64,000 nucleotides of DNA from Candidatus Woesearchaeota archaeon. GTDB lineage: Archaea; Nanobdellota; Nanobdellia; Woesearchaeales; JAFGUC01. Under the pieces are notes generated by a model, which was not told the origin of the DNA, did no database searches, and worked only from the letters and a program-made list of their open reading frames with translations. This document shows, in pieces, positions 39,061-49,105 of this stretch; position 1 is the first letter of the stretch; every line of letters begins with the position of its first letter. The stretch is from the NCBI GenBank assembly GCA_016938695.1, contig JAFGUC010000024.1:248001-312000 (forward strand), in the 5' to 3' direction. Position numbers and translations under genes: made by a program.

Positions 39061-39348
39061 ATGTTTACAAAGATTATTAGTCTTTATGAAGAGCGAAAAA
39101 GGAAACTTTCTAGCGTATTAACAAACCGGAAAGACTTAAAGATTGAAAATCAACACCAGATATACGGTGCAGTAAATGAGATTGATCTTTTTCTAAAAAC
39201 ACTTAGAGAATATCAAAGTTCTCAACTACCAAATACTGATATGAAATCAATTGCAGAATCTATGCAAAGTGGTTTACCTGATTCAAGTTCAGAAAAGTTA
39301 CAAACAACACCAAAAGAAAGTTTATTTTCTAAATTTTTCAGAAGATAA
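39061..39348 (+). CDS. Hypothetical small protein with aromatic C-terminal tail
   Basis: Unrecognised, 95 residues. A helical N-terminal part (IISLYEERKRKLSSVL... EIDLFLKTLREYQ) is followed by a Ser/Pro-rich linker and a tail PKESLFSKFFRR. The tail looks like an interaction peptide and distantly recalls a PCNA box without the glutamine. TATA TTTATAAAT at 39030-39038 gives a nearly leaderless start. The DHH phosphoesterase gene begins 19 bp downstream, so the two are probably co-transcribed. Confidence 0.6.
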   Translation: MFTKIISLYEERKRKLSSVLTNRKDLKIENQHQIYGAVNEIDLFLKTLREYQSSQLPNTDMKSIAESMQSGLPDSSSEKLQTTPKESLFSKFFRR

Positions 39349-39367
39349 AATTACATACTAATTTACG

Positions 39368-40432
39368 ATGCTAAATTCACGCGAAATCTCTCAAATACAA
39401 AAAATAGTAGATGATACTTTAAGACCAATAATTTTTTTTGATGATGATCCAGATGGTCTTTCTTCATTTTTACTTTTCTATAAGAAAATTCAAGATGGAG
39501 ATTGGATTGCAGTAAAAGGAACTCCAGAGTTATCTGCAGATTTTGCCGAAAAAGCAGAAAGTGATTCTCCCGATAGAATAATTGTTCTAGATAAACCAGG
39601 AATTGCTCAAGATTTTTTAGATTCAGTTAAAACACCAATACTTTGGGTAGATCATCACGAGATTCAAACTCCAAAAGGAAATTCAAAAATTGATTATTTT
39701 AATCCAAGACGAACAAAAACAGGTTTTGGAGAACCAACAAGTTACTGTTCATACAAAATAACTAACAATCCAAATCACTTATGGATTGCAATGATTGGCT
39801 GTGTTGGCGATTGGTTTTTGCCAGATAGAGAAATGATTACCGAATTTTGTAAAAAGTATCCTACACTTTTAGATGAGAATGTAGATACTCCACAAAAAGC
39901 ATTATACGAATCAAAATTAGGTGAACTAGTTCAAGTTTTTTCATTTATTATGAAAGGTAAGATAAGTGAAATAAAACGTAACATCAAATATCTTTTATCT
40001 GTAAAAAATCCTTTTGAGATTTTAGAAAAACGAACTCCTGAAGGAAAAGCAATCTACAAATTTTACAAAGCTTGCAAAAAAGAATATGATTTTCTTTTAG
40101 ATTTAGCATTAGAAAATGTAAACGATTCAAAAATATTATTTTTCAGCTACAAAGAAACAAATAACAGTTACACATCAGATATTTCAAATGAATTATTATA
40201 TCGATTTCCAGACAAAGTAATTTTGATTGCTCGTGAAAAATCAGGAGAAATGCGAATGTCTTTACGAAGTGCAAAAATAAGTATTGCTCCAATTTTATCA
40301 AAAGCATTAGAAGGAATTGATGGTTACGGTGGCGGTCACGAATTCGCTTGTGGTTGTAATGTTAAGAAAAAAGATTTTCCTCAATTTATGGACAATCTAA
40401 AAGAGCTAATTGAAAATGGGAAGAAAAAGTAA
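39368..40432 (+). CDS. DHH-family phosphoesterase (RecJ-like)
   Basis: The 354-residue protein has FFDDDPDGLSS (the DxDxDG site), WVDHHE (the DHH motif) and a C-terminal DHHA1 domain with GYGGGHEFACG. DHH proteins are metal-dependent exonucleases or nanoRNases/cyclic-nucleotide phosphodiesterases. In archaea relatives act with the replisome (GAN/GINS-associated nuclease) or degrade RNA; the sequence alone does not decide. A small basic open frame overlaps its end. Confidence 0.85.
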   Translation: MLNSREISQIQKIVDDTLRPIIFFDDDPDGLSSFLLFYKKIQDGDWIAVKGTPELSADFAEKAESDSPDRIIVLDKPGIAQDFLDSVKTPILWVDHHEIQTPKGNSKIDYFNPRRTKTGFGEPTSYCSYKITNNPNHLWIAMIGCVGDWFLPDREMITEFCKKYPTLLDENVDTPQKALYESKLGELVQVFSFIMKGKISEIKRNIKYLLSVKNPFEILEKRTPEGKAIYKFYKACKKEYDFLLDLALENVNDSKILFFSYKETNNSYTSDISNELLYRFPDKVILIAREKSGEMRMSLRSAKISIAPILSKALEGIDGYGGGHEFACGCNVKKKDFPQFMDNLKELIENGKKK

Positions 40433-40559
40433 ACGTAGACGATTAGTAAATTCGCACATTGAAAAAGGATCTTTAAAAAGTAGAATTCAAAGTAGAAAAA
40501 GTAATGTTGGAAAAAATAAGAAGAGTTCTAGTAAAGCAAAAGCAAAACCTGATCAATGA
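40416..40559 (+). CDS. Possible 47-residue basic protein
   Basis: An ATG inside the last codons of the DHH gene (overlap 17 bp) opens a frame MGRKSKRRRLVNSHIEKG... of 47 residues, about 40% Lys/Arg with many Ser. It stops within the convergent GH15-like gene (7-bp overlap). The overlap arrangement is like other coupled genes here, and the composition would suit RNA or ribosome binding. Chance cannot be excluded because AAA/AGA codons dominate in AT-rich DNA. Confidence 0.4.
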   Translation: MGRKSKRRRLVNSHIEKGSLKSRIQSRKSNVGKNKKSSSKAKAKPDQ

Positions 40560-41629
40560 GTGTGTTTTTTTGCAATTCTATGAATTGCTACAATGAAAAG
40601 GCTTTCTGCCCAGCCAAGTGGGCTATTTTCATTTGGTTTCATAGAATTTGAATAATACAATTCTGGAATTTCTCCGTTATGGATGGTTTTTAGAGATTTT
40701 CCAAAATATTCTATTGCTTTTTTAGTATTCCCTAGTTTTTTGTAAATGATTGCAATCCAAGATAATCCCATAGTCCATTCTGCTTCCTGACTATGACCAT
40801 CTGAATTTGCATTGTAATAATAATCATTTTTATATCTTATAACGCCCATTCGTTTAACAAGATAATACTCAATATTTTCTAGAATTGCTTTGGTCTGTTT
40901 TGGTGTAGTAATATTATACGGATAAATTAATGACAATTGTGCGAGGTCAACAAATTTCTTTTGTGATTCTCTAGGCAACAATTTTTTCAAAGTGTCTTTT
41001 CCTTTTTTGATTAATTCAGGTTTTACATGGACTATATTTTTGATATTATTAAGTCCAGCAACACAAGCACCAACACTAGATGCGTGTATTTCTTCGTCTT
41101 CTTCCCACATTCCAGAATCTTTATCGTGCCAATATTGAATAGATTCTAAGTAATGCACTAATTTTTGCAAGACTCTTTTTTTATCAGGTGTATCAATTAT
41201 TTTTTGATTTCTTTTTTCAAGTTCTCCAATCATGAACAAAATTGCGCCAACAGCATCATTTTGTTTGTTTCCCCAGTCCTCCCAAAATTCATCAAAAGTA
41301 TCTGGATTATAACGTGCATGAATGTATTCGTGTTTATGCTCGGGTTTTCTTTGGATTGCCCAATCAATTTTATATTCGTGTTTCAAGAAAATTTTGAATA
41401 ACGCTTCATATGTTTTTTTAACAGTTTCCCAATCATTAAGTTCAACAAAAGCTAAGCATTCATAGAAATTATCACGCAACCAACACTTATCATACCCTGT
41501 AGAAACTTTTTTAGATGATGCTGCAAACAATCCCGAACTATATTGTAACGATTTAAGAACTTTAAGATGATCTTTGATTAATTCCTTAACCTTAGAATCC
41601 AACCTCTTTTTATTCAAGACGTCGCTCAT
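40553..41629 (-). CDS. GH15-like glucan hydrolase
   Basis: The 358-residue protein resembles the alpha/alpha-barrel of glucoamylases and related GH15 enzymes. Visible elements are YDKCWLRDNFYE (substrate-binding RD), GNKQNDAVGAILF, SGMWEEDEEIHASSVGA (WEE carries the general acid in GH15) and SPLGWAESLFIVAI near the end. No signal peptide is present, so it would act inside the cell. ATG 41629 is preferred over 41665, giving a 20-bp overlap with the HAD gene upstream, consistent with one operon. Confidence 0.75.
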   Translation of the reverse strand: MSDVLNKKRLDSKVKELIKDHLKVLKSLQYSSGLFAASSKKVSTGYDKCWLRDNFYECLAFVELNDWETVKKTYEALFKIFLKHEYKIDWAIQRKPEHKHEYIHARYNPDTFDEFWEDWGNKQNDAVGAILFMIGELEKRNQKIIDTPDKKRVLQKLVHYLESIQYWHDKDSGMWEEDEEIHASSVGACVAGLNNIKNIVHVKPELIKKGKDTLKKLLPRESQKKFVDLAQLSLIYPYNITTPKQTKAILENIEYYLVKRMGVIRYKNDYYYNANSDGHSQEAEWTMGLSWIAIIYKKLGNTKKAIEYFGKSLKTIHNGEIPELYYSNSMKPNENSPLGWAESLFIVAIHRIAKKHTH

Positions 41630-42386
41630 TATAGTGCTGTCTTGCTTCTTCAGCGTATTTAGCATATAAAGATTCTAATTCAGTAATCTTTTTAAAAATA
41701 TCTGTTTTTTTAGAAATTCCAACCCTAATTAGTTCTTTTTTAAGTCCTGCGAAAACTTCAGTTTCCATCAAGAAATCTTCACGTTTACGTAAATACTGTG
41801 GAATAAATATATCTGATATGTTCTCAAGTTGTCCTTGTTGATTTCCAATTCCACTTTCAAGTCCAATACTTATTACTCTTTCAATTCCTGAAGGTTTTGT
41901 AATATCGCATCGACTATCGCCTAACAAAATAACAACATAGTCTTCATTTATTTTTTCAGGATATTTGTGGACTGCATACGATAAATGTTCAGTTAAAACC
42001 TCTGGACTTTTTTGAGGAACATTGATAATTCCACTAAAGTAATGTTGTGAACAATTTCTATCTAAGAAAATTTGTGCAGTTTTTTTAGAACTTAAAGTGT
42101 AAACAAAATTTTGACCGACTTTACTTAATTCTTTTGCAACTCTTTGTGAATTATAATACATTTCATTCCTTGATAATGGTGCATATGCGTGGGAAATTCC
42201 CTTTAGTACACTTTTAAGTATTGGATTGGCACTGTTAATTGAGCTTTCAATTAGAAACTTATACAATGCAATTTCAATAGAACTATGTTTCTTTAAAGTT
42301 TCATCTAGATCAAACAAAGTAACAATTTTAGGCTCTTCTGGCTTAAATTGCATTGAAATTGATTTTAACTTGTCAATTAGTCCCAT
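41610..42386 (-). CDS. HAD-superfamily hydrolase
   Basis: The 258-residue protein has HAD motif I FDLDETLKKHSS, a Ser/Thr motif TLSSKKT and motif IV LLGDSRCD. HAD proteins are mostly phosphatases that act through the first Asp. A C-terminal helical extension follows. ATG 42386 lies after GGTGATTATAAAA. It is followed by the GH15-like gene, so a sugar-phosphate substrate is possible but not shown. Confidence 0.8.
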   Translation of the reverse strand: MGLIDKLKSISMQFKPEEPKIVTLFDLDETLKKHSSIEIALYKFLIESSINSANPILKSVLKGISHAYAPLSRNEMYYNSQRVAKELSKVGQNFVYTLSSKKTAQIFLDRNCSQHYFSGIINVPQKSPEVLTEHLSYAVHKYPEKINEDYVVILLGDSRCDITKPSGIERVISIGLESGIGNQQGQLENISDIFIPQYLRKREDFLMETEVFAGLKKELIRVGISKKTDIFKKITELESLYAKYAEEARQHYNERRLE

Positions 42387-42489
42387 TTTTATAATCACCA
42401 AAAAACTTAATAAATAACTAAGAATACTCTTACATTATATTTTACGTTTTATAAATCTTTCGGTTAGTTACTATTAATCAGGGGCGAAA

Positions 42490-43059
42490 ATGACAAAAAA
42501 CATAATAATTGGAATAACTGGGACTTTGGGGGCTGGAAAAGGCACTATTGTTGAACATCTAAAACAGCTAGGATTCAAGCATTATTCTGTAAGAAATTAT
42601 CTTATAGATGAAATAAAGCGTAGAAATTTAGAGATAAATAGAGACAACATGGTTTTAGTTGCAAACGACTTAAGATCAAAATACGGTTCAAGTTTCATTG
42701 TAGAAGAATTATATAAAATTGCAAAGACTCAAGGGAATAATTCAATAATTGAAAGTTTGAGGACTCCTGGAGAAGTTGAGAGTTTACAAAAAGAAGATGG
42801 TTTTGTGTTATTCTCAGTAGATGCAGATAAGAAAACAAGATATGATAGAATATGTTTACGACAAAGTGAAAGCGACAATGTTTCTTTTGAAAAATTTTGT
42901 GCTCAAGAAGAATTAGAGATGACATCAACAGACCCTGCAAAACAAAACATCTCAAAATGTATGGAAATGGCAGATTATCATTTTACAAACAATAAAACTA
43001 TTCCAGAATTATTTGAAAATGTTGATATTGTTTTAGACCTAATAAAAGACAATGCATAA
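42490..43059 (+). CDS. P-loop nucleotide kinase-like protein 1
   Basis: The 189-residue protein has Walker A GTLGAGKGT near residue 11, a lid-like region with RICLRQSESDN, and TSTDPAKQNISKCMEMADYHFTN, which recalls archaeal dephospho-CoA/nucleotide kinase-like UPF0200 proteins and eukaryotic-type dCMP kinases. It is the first of three overlapping genes that end with dCMP deaminase, pointing to deoxynucleotide metabolism. TATA TTTTATAAATC is at 42445-42455. Confidence 0.75.
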   Translation: MTKNIIIGITGTLGAGKGTIVEHLKQLGFKHYSVRNYLIDEIKRRNLEINRDNMVLVANDLRSKYGSSFIVEELYKIAKTQGNNSIIESLRTPGEVESLQKEDGFVLFSVDADKKTRYDRICLRQSESDNVSFEKFCAQEELEMTSTDPAKQNISKCMEMADYHFTNNKTIPELFENVDIVLDLIKDNA

Positions 43060-43621
43060 AATAATTGCGCTAGTTGGATTGTGTGGCTCAGGAAAAACAA
43101 CAGCGAAAACACTTATTGAAAAACAAGGTTTTACAGGCATCAGGCTAGATGATATAATTCGCGAATCATTAAGGAAAAACAATAAATCCGAAAATAGTCT
43201 TAACATAAGAGATTCTAGAAATGAACTTAGAAATCGTTATGGCTTAAGTGCATTAGCATTATTAAACCTTGATCGAATTCAAAATGAATTAAAAATAAAC
43301 AACGTCGTAATTGACGGTCTTTATACCTTAGAAGAATATTTAGAATTAAAAAAAGAATTTAAAGACCTTTTTATTGTTGTGGCAATTGCAACAGATTTAG
43401 AACTTAGATACTCTAGATTAAAAGACCGAGAAGATCGAGCATTCACAAAACGAGTTGCAAAAGATAGAGATTATTTTGAAATAACAAAACTCCATAAAGG
43501 TGGACCAATTGCATTAGCTAATTATTTTATAACAAACAACACTACATTACAAGAATTTGAAGAATCAATTAAAACACTAACACAAAAAATTATTAGAGGA
43601 AAAAATGGAACACGAAACTAA
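43052..43621 (+). CDS. P-loop nucleotide kinase-like protein 2
   Basis: The 189-residue protein resembles the preceding one in length and layout: Walker A GLCGSGKTT, RSRNELRNRYG-type helix (RDSRNELRNRYGLSALA), VVIDGLYTLEE, a lid RYSRLKDREDRAF, and IALANYFITNNTTLQEFE. The two look like tandem paralogues. It overlaps its neighbours by 8 bp and 17 bp. The substrate is unknown. Confidence 0.75.
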   Translation: MHKIIALVGLCGSGKTTAKTLIEKQGFTGIRLDDIIRESLRKNNKSENSLNIRDSRNELRNRYGLSALALLNLDRIQNELKINNVVIDGLYTLEEYLELKKEFKDLFIVVAIATDLELRYSRLKDREDRAFTKRVAKDRDYFEITKLHKGGPIALANYFITNNTTLQEFEESIKTLTQKIIRGKNGTRN

Positions 43622-44144
43622 AAGACCAAGTTGGGATGAATATTTTATGCAAATTGCAAAAGATGTTTCTGAGCGTGGAACATGTCTTAGCGCAAAAGGT
43701 GGATGTATAATTGTTAAAAATAAAAGAATTTTGACAACGGGTTACATAGGTGCTCCAAGAAAAAGTAAAGATTGTATTGAACGTGGAAATTGTCTTAGAC
43801 GAGAATTGAATATCCCTTCAGGTCAAAGATACGAATTATGTAGAAGTGTTCATGCAGAACAAAACGCAATAATTAATGCGGCACGTGAGGGTGTTGATAT
43901 AAAAGATGCAGATATGTATTTACACATGAGAAAAGTTTATGGTGGAGAAGATAAAGTTCTAAATGCCTATCCTTGTTTTATTTGTAAAAAAATGATAATT
44001 AATGCAGGAATAGAAAACTTCTATGGAATTAATGAAGACGGATCAATAACAAAGTACGACGTCAACGATTGGGTAGAAGAATGGTCAAAAAACGATATGG
44101 TTGACGACAAAGTAAAGTACGACGCAAAATATAAAAAAGAATAA
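43605..44144 (+). CDS. dCMP deaminase
   Basis: dCMP deaminase makes dUMP, the precursor of dTMP. The 179-residue protein starts RPSWDEYFMQIAKDVSERGTC, typical of the family, and has the zinc site HAEQNAI (His and catalytic Glu) and PCFICKK (two Cys). The C-terminal 20 residues are charged. It is translated in overlap with the P-loop kinase upstream. Confidence 0.92.
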   Translation: MEHETKRPSWDEYFMQIAKDVSERGTCLSAKGGCIIVKNKRILTTGYIGAPRKSKDCIERGNCLRRELNIPSGQRYELCRSVHAEQNAIINAAREGVDIKDADMYLHMRKVYGGEDKVLNAYPCFICKKMIINAGIENFYGINEDGSITKYDVNDWVEEWSKNDMVDDKVKYDAKYKKE

Positions 44145-44146
44145 AT

Positions 44147-45280
44147 ATGGACTTAAGTATAATTATTCCAGTATATAATACTGAAAAATATTTAGTTGAT
44201 TGTATTAATAGTGCTGTTTCGTTGGATATAAACAAAGAAATAATTATTATTAACGATGGTTCAACAGATAATGGTGAAAAAATAATTCTAGATTATGCAA
44301 ATAAATATTCTTGTGTAAAATTTTTTTCAATTCAAAATAGTGGGGCTGGTTTAGCCAGAAATGTTGGATTAAAACACGCAACAGGAGATTATATATTTTT
44401 CATGGATAGCGATGATTTAATAAAAAAATCTGAATTTGAAATTGCATTCAAAAAAACTTTAACTGAGCAAGTTGATATTTCTTTTTTCAAAGCAGATTTT
44501 TTTTTAGATAATATACCTTATAAGAATTTAGCACATGACAAAAAACATTTAGAGCGCTATTTCAACAAAGAGTATTATAAAATTGCAACTAGAGTAAATA
44601 TTTTAGAATTTGCAAATGCTCCAAAGCATCATCTCAATTACACTTTGTGGCAATATTTTTTCAAGAAAGAAATAATTGATACTAATAAAATAATTTTTGA
44701 TAACGTTCGTGTTCATGAAGATGATTTGTTTATAACGAGATTTCAATTATATTCTAAATATTTACTCTTATTAAACAATGTTTGTTATTCTAGAAGATTT
44801 AGGAAAAATTCATTAACTACCGAACCAAATTATTTGTTTGAAAGTTGTAAGGCTTTACTAGTTGTTTCAAACAAACTTACATTGTTATATAAAAAAAGTG
44901 AATTAAACGATTTACAAAAAACTTTTTTGATGCAAACAATAAAACTAGAAATTTTTCGTTGTGTAGATTCCTCTAAAAAACTAAAAGCAAGACGTCCAGA
45001 CATAATTCGAGGAGTCGATTCTTTTTTAAGTGAGAATAAAAATTTTGAAAATTCATTTGAAAATAAATTTCTATTTTATCTGAATTTAAAACATCCTGTG
45101 TTATACACACTTTATTGTAAATGTAATTCTTTGTATTGGATTATACGAAAACCAATAAAGTTTGTTTTTAAAAAAATAAAAAGAGTAATAAAATTTACAC
45201 TTAAATTACCTCGAAGAACATTTAAATTTACAAAAAGAATTATTAAACGTGTTCTACTTAAGCTACGGTTATGGAAGTAA
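44147..45280 (+). CDS. GT2-family glycosyltransferase with basic C-terminal tail
   Basis: The 377-residue protein has the GT-A domain with LSIIIPVYNTEKYLVDCI, IIINDGSTDNG, GAGLARNVGLKHATG and DSDD as the metal site. A helical region follows. The last 60 residues are very rich in Lys and Arg with hydrophobics (KFVFKKIKRVIKFTLKL), perhaps a peripheral membrane anchor. The gene follows dCMP deaminase by 2 bp and converges on the next glycosyltransferase with a 12-bp overlap. Confidence 0.87.
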   Translation: MDLSIIIPVYNTEKYLVDCINSAVSLDINKEIIIINDGSTDNGEKIILDYANKYSCVKFFSIQNSGAGLARNVGLKHATGDYIFFMDSDDLIKKSEFEIAFKKTLTEQVDISFFKADFFLDNIPYKNLAHDKKHLERYFNKEYYKIATRVNILEFANAPKHHLNYTLWQYFFKKEIIDTNKIIFDNVRVHEDDLFITRFQLYSKYLLLLNNVCYSRRFRKNSLTTEPNYLFESCKALLVVSNKLTLLYKKSELNDLQKTFLMQTIKLEIFRCVDSSKKLKARRPDIIRGVDSFLSENKNFENSFENKFLFYLNLKHPVLYTLYCKCNSLYWIIRKPIKFVFKKIKRVIKFTLKLPRRTFKFTKRIIKRVLLKLRLWK

Positions 45281-46546
45281 GTTTTTAACCAGTTCTGTAA
45301 AGTTTTTCGCACCACTTAGATTATATTGTGAAACGTTTTTAATTCTAGATTTAGAAATTTTTTCAGAAAGTGAGATTAATTTTTCAAAACAACAATTTTT
45401 AATTTCATCAGGATATAATAATGCAAAAATATTATTGTCTGAAAATAATTTTGCGCGTATTAGTTGTTCTTCTTCATTTAGAGTGATTTCAGGGATGATT
45501 ATTACTGGAATATTTGTTTTCATTAGTTCAGTCATAGAATTATATCCTCCTAGTGAAATTATTAATCTTGCTTTATTATACAGTGAATATATATCATCAA
45601 CATATTCTACAAATTTAACGTTAAGATATTTTTGTTGTAATTTTTCTATCTTACTTTTTTCTGCAGAAGGTCCAGAAATAACGATTATGTTGTCAAGATT
45701 GATATTTTCGCAAATATTATCTATTATTTTTTCCCTGTTATCTCCACTACCAACAGTTATAATTATATTTTTGTTTTTTTGCCAACTGTATACAGCATTA
45801 TTTTTAGTTAAATAACCTACATATTCCATTTTACTTTTTATTAATTTTAAATCGTATTCTTTGGCGAAGTCAAACATATTTTGATCACCAAAAATTAAAA
45901 TTTTGTGGTAATATTTATTTATGAACTGTACAAAATTGGAATTATTCCATTTGAGTAAGGTTTGTTCTTTATTTTGAAAAATATCTCTCATAATTAAAAT
46001 AAATTTAGTTTTTTTGTAATTTTTTAGAATAGTTCTAACTAACTCATTGTTATGTCCTTTTGGTCGATAATCTGAAAAAAAAATGCTAGGTTTTATTTTA
46101 GAAACAATTTTAGAAATTGCTTTAGCTCTAATATCATATAGTGTTCTTTCATGTTCTCGATCAAGTTTATCATTATTAATTATTTCTAGATACTTGTTAG
46201 TTGTAAGCAATTTGATTATTTTTATTTTTTTATTTATGCGAGGAATAATATTAGAATCTGTTAAGATAACTATTTGATATTTATCGCCAAGTTTATCAAC
46301 AATAATATTTGAAAGTTTAGCAACTCTAGATATGTGTCCAAGTCCTTTTACAAAAGGAGTATAAAGAATAATGCTTTTTTTATTATTTTTAATATACTTG
46401 AGCATGGAGTTATATTGTTCGTTAATTTCTTTTTTTTTAATTAATTCTATTTTTAAAATATTTATTTTTCTTAAAAATAATCTTGGCAATTTCAGAAATC
46501 TAGTTTTTATTTTAATTTTTCCCTTGAATGGTATTTGAAAAGCCAT
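45269..46546 (-). CDS. GT-B glycosyltransferase, MurG/GT28-like
   Basis: The 425-residue protein has a basic N-terminal region, then LYTPFVKGLGHISRVAKL, the GxGH motif of UDP-sugar GT-B enzymes, and a C-terminal domain with IIITVGSGDN, VVISGPS and LIISLGGYNSMTELMKTNIPVIIIP. This fits GT28-type transferases acting on lipid-linked or surface glycans. With the GT2 gene opposite it forms a second glycan locus. Confidence 0.8.
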   Translation of the reverse strand: MAFQIPFKGKIKIKTRFLKLPRLFLRKINILKIELIKKKEINEQYNSMLKYIKNNKKSIILYTPFVKGLGHISRVAKLSNIIVDKLGDKYQIVILTDSNIIPRINKKIKIIKLLTTNKYLEIINNDKLDREHERTLYDIRAKAISKIVSKIKPSIFFSDYRPKGHNNELVRTILKNYKKTKFILIMRDIFQNKEQTLLKWNNSNFVQFINKYYHKILIFGDQNMFDFAKEYDLKLIKSKMEYVGYLTKNNAVYSWQKNKNIIITVGSGDNREKIIDNICENINLDNIIVISGPSAEKSKIEKLQQKYLNVKFVEYVDDIYSLYNKARLIISLGGYNSMTELMKTNIPVIIIPEITLNEEEQLIRAKLFSDNNIFALLYPDEIKNCCFEKLISLSEKISKSRIKNVSQYNLSGAKNFTELVKNLLP

Positions 46547-46596
46547 AAAACTAATATGATGATATTATTTTTAATAGTTTGTTATTTAGAAAAAAT

Positions 46597-49080
46597 TTAG
46601 CCATAATAACTTGGCTTATTATCTTTCATTTCAGCACCACGAGCTTGTCTAAATTTATCTTGAAGCTCTTCGTATGCTTTTTCAATATCTTTACTTACAG
46701 ATGGTTTAACTTTTTCAAGCGCTTTTTCAAAATATTTCATCTTGACATCTTTAACATTGATGTCGTCTCGTAATGCCATTATGGCTGCTTCACGACAAAT
46801 AGATTCAATATCAGCACCAACATAACCATCAGTATTATCTGCAAGTTCGTTTATGTTGACATCTTTTGCAAGTGCCATTTTTTTAGTATGAATATCAAAT
46901 ATTTTCAGACGTGTTTCAAAATCAGGAACCCCTGCAAGTATAATTCTATCGAATCTTCCAGGTCGTAGTAATGCTGTATCCATTATGTCTGGTCTATTTG
47001 TTGCAGCAATAACAACAACTTTATTCATGTCTTCAAGACCATCCATTTCAGTAAGCATCTGGTTAACTACTGTTTCAGTAACCCTTGAATTATTTTCATT
47101 ATTGTTTCGTCTTGGAGCAATGCTGTCAATTTCATCGAAAAAAATAACTGTTGGTGAAGTTTGTCTAGCTTTTTGGAAGATTTTTCTAATTGCTTTTTCA
47201 CTTTCTCCAACCCATTTTGATAATAACTCTGGACCTTTAACAGAAATGAAATTTGCATCGCTTTCAGTTGCGACAGCTTTTGCAAGAAGAGTTTTTCCAG
47301 TTCCTGGAGGACCATATAACAAGATTCCTCTTGGAGGTCGAACACCTAATCTAGTAAAACTTTCAGGATGTTTAATTGGCCACTCAACTGCTTCTTTTAA
47401 TTCTTGTTTTAAATCTTCAAGGCCACCGATATCTTTCCAATTAACATTTGGAACTTCAATAAATACTTCACGTAGTGCACTTGGTCGAACAGTTTTCATA
47501 GATTCGAAAAAATCTTCTTGAGATATTTGTAACTTCTTAAGAACCTCATCAGGAAGTTCTTCATCATCATTATCAAGATTTAAATCCGGTAAAACTTTTC
47601 GTAGTACGTTCATTGCTGCTTCTTTTGCAAGAGCTGCTAAATCAGCACCAACAAAACCGTGAGTTTTGTGAGCAATACTACTTAAATTAACAATTTTAGT
47701 ATTATCTAATAAAACACGAGATAATTCAAGTAATTCTTTTTCGTCAGCATCTGCATTACTTTCTTTAAGTTTTTTTACCGCAGAAACAATATCTAATTCG
47801 TTGAAATCGTTTTTGTTCTCAATAAATGTTGCCAATTTGTATAACAATGCCTTTTTATCTTCAGAAATACTAGACTCAGCAATACAATCGTTTGCAGAAT
47901 ATAATGGCATTCCTCTAGTATGAATTTTAAGAATATTCAAACGACCTTCAATGTTAGGAACACTAATTTCTAATTCACGATCAAATCTTCCAGGTCGTCT
48001 AAGAGCAGGATCAATTGAATTAGGAATGTTTGTTGCAGCAATAACAACAACTTTTCCACGTGATTTAAGTCCATCCATTATAGTCAAAAGTTGAGCAACA
48101 ACTCTTCTTTCAACTTCACCTTTAGACTCTTCACGTTTTGATGCAATAGCATCGATTTCATCAATGAAAATTATAGATGGTGCATTCTTTTCAGCTTCTT
48201 CGAATTTTTTTCTTAAATTAGCTTCACTTTCACCATAAAATTTACTCATAATTTCAGGACCATTAATGACAATGAAATTTGAATTAGTTTCATTTGCAAC
48301 AGCTTTTGCTAGAAGTGTTTTTCCAGTTCCTGGTGGACCATGAAGTAGAACTCCTTTTGGAGGTTCAATTCCAAGTCGTTCAAAAATCTCAGGATGTTTT
48401 AATGGTAATTCAACCATTTCCCTAATTTTTCGAACCTCTTCTTTTAATCCACCAACATCCTCATATGTTACGTCAAAGAGTTGTTCTTCTTTAACATCAA
48501 TAGCTTGAGGATTGAAAATAACTTCTGTGTTTTCAGAAATAATAACTGCGCCTTTTGGAAGTGCTTCAGCAACAATAAACTTTAAATCACCAAGTCCAAA
48601 AATCATACTCTCTTCAAATACATTCATAACATCGTCGAAGAATGGATTTTGGCTAGTAGTATTTCGTCTCCTAGTAACTCCACCAATTGATACAATGTCT
48701 CCAACACGTACAGCTCTTCTCAATAAACCCTTGTGAATAATGATGGGAGATGCTTTTACAAAAACACCTTGTTTTGCAGGTGCGATTACAACTTTTGTAG
48801 CTTCCTTTACATCTGCTTTACGAATAGCAACAACATCACCAATGCTAGTCTCAGCATTTCTTCGCATAAGACCATCCATTCTTATGATGTTTGAACCTAT
48901 ATCATTAGGTAATGCTCTATCAACAATTGCAACAGTTTTTCTACTTCCTTCAATTTCTACAATATCGCCAGTATTAATTCCGGCTTCATGCATATAAGTA
49001 GAATCAACTCTAACAATGCCTTTATTAACATCGTCTTGCACTGCCTCAGCTACTCTTAATCGCAAATCATTTCCCGTCAT
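46597..49080 (-). CDS. cdc48: Cdc48/VCP-type AAA+ ATPase
   Basis: Cdc48 is a hexameric unfoldase that prepares proteins for the proteasome. The 827-residue protein has the N domain (about 1-195), D1 with Walker A GPPGTGKT (248-255) and [11 protein letters not shown], and D2 with Walker A GPPGTGKT near 590 and [14 protein letters not shown]. The end [12 protein letters not shown] has the aromatic C-terminus common in archaeal Cdc48/VAT, which docks to the proteasome. ATG 49080 is 6 nt after GGTGA. Confidence 0.95.
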   Translation of the reverse strand: MTGNDLRLRVAEAVQDDVNKGIVRVDSTYMHEAGINTGDIVEIEGSRKTVAIVDRALPNDIGSNIIRMDGLMRRNAETSIGDVVAIRKADVKEATKVVIAPAKQGVFVKASPIIIHKGLLRRAVRVGDIVSIGGVTRRRNTTSQNPFFDDVMNVFEESMIFGLGDLKFIVAEALPKGAVIISENTEVIFNPQAIDVKEEQLFDVTYEDVGGLKEEVRKIREMVELPLKHPEIFERLGIEPPKGVLLHGPPGTGKTLLAKAVANETNSNFIVINGPEIMSKFYGESEANLRKKFEEAEKNAPSIIFIDEIDAIASKREESKGEVERRVVAQLLTIMDGLKSRGKVVVIAATNIPNSIDPALRRPGRFDRELEISVPNIEGRLNILKIHTRGMPLYSANDCIAESSISEDKKALLYKLATFIENKNDFNELDIVSAVKKLKESNADADEKELLELSRVLLDNTKIVNLSSIAHKTHGFVGADLAALAKEAAMNVLRKVLPDLNLDNDDEELPDEVLKKLQISQEDFFESMKTVRPSALREVFIEVPNVNWKDIGGLEDLKQELKEAVEWPIKHPESFTRLGVRPPRGILLYGPPGTGKTLLAKAVATESDANFISVKGPELLSKWVGESEKAIRKIFQKARQTSPTVIFFDEIDSIAPRRNNNENNSRVTETVVNQMLTEMDGLEDMNKVVVIAATNRPDIMDTALLRPGRFDRIILAGVPDFETRLKIFDIHTKKMALAKDVNINELADNTDGYVGADIESICREAAIMALRDDINVKDVKMKYFEKALEKVKPSVSKDIEKAYEELQDKFRQARGAEMKDNKPSYYG

Positions 49081-49105
49081 TACCAATCACCAAAATTAAA
49101 AATCT

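Noticed and set aside
47067-47521. Open frames on both strands inside cdc48
   Set aside because: They overlap the highly conserved D2 domain; composition is that of out-of-frame translation.
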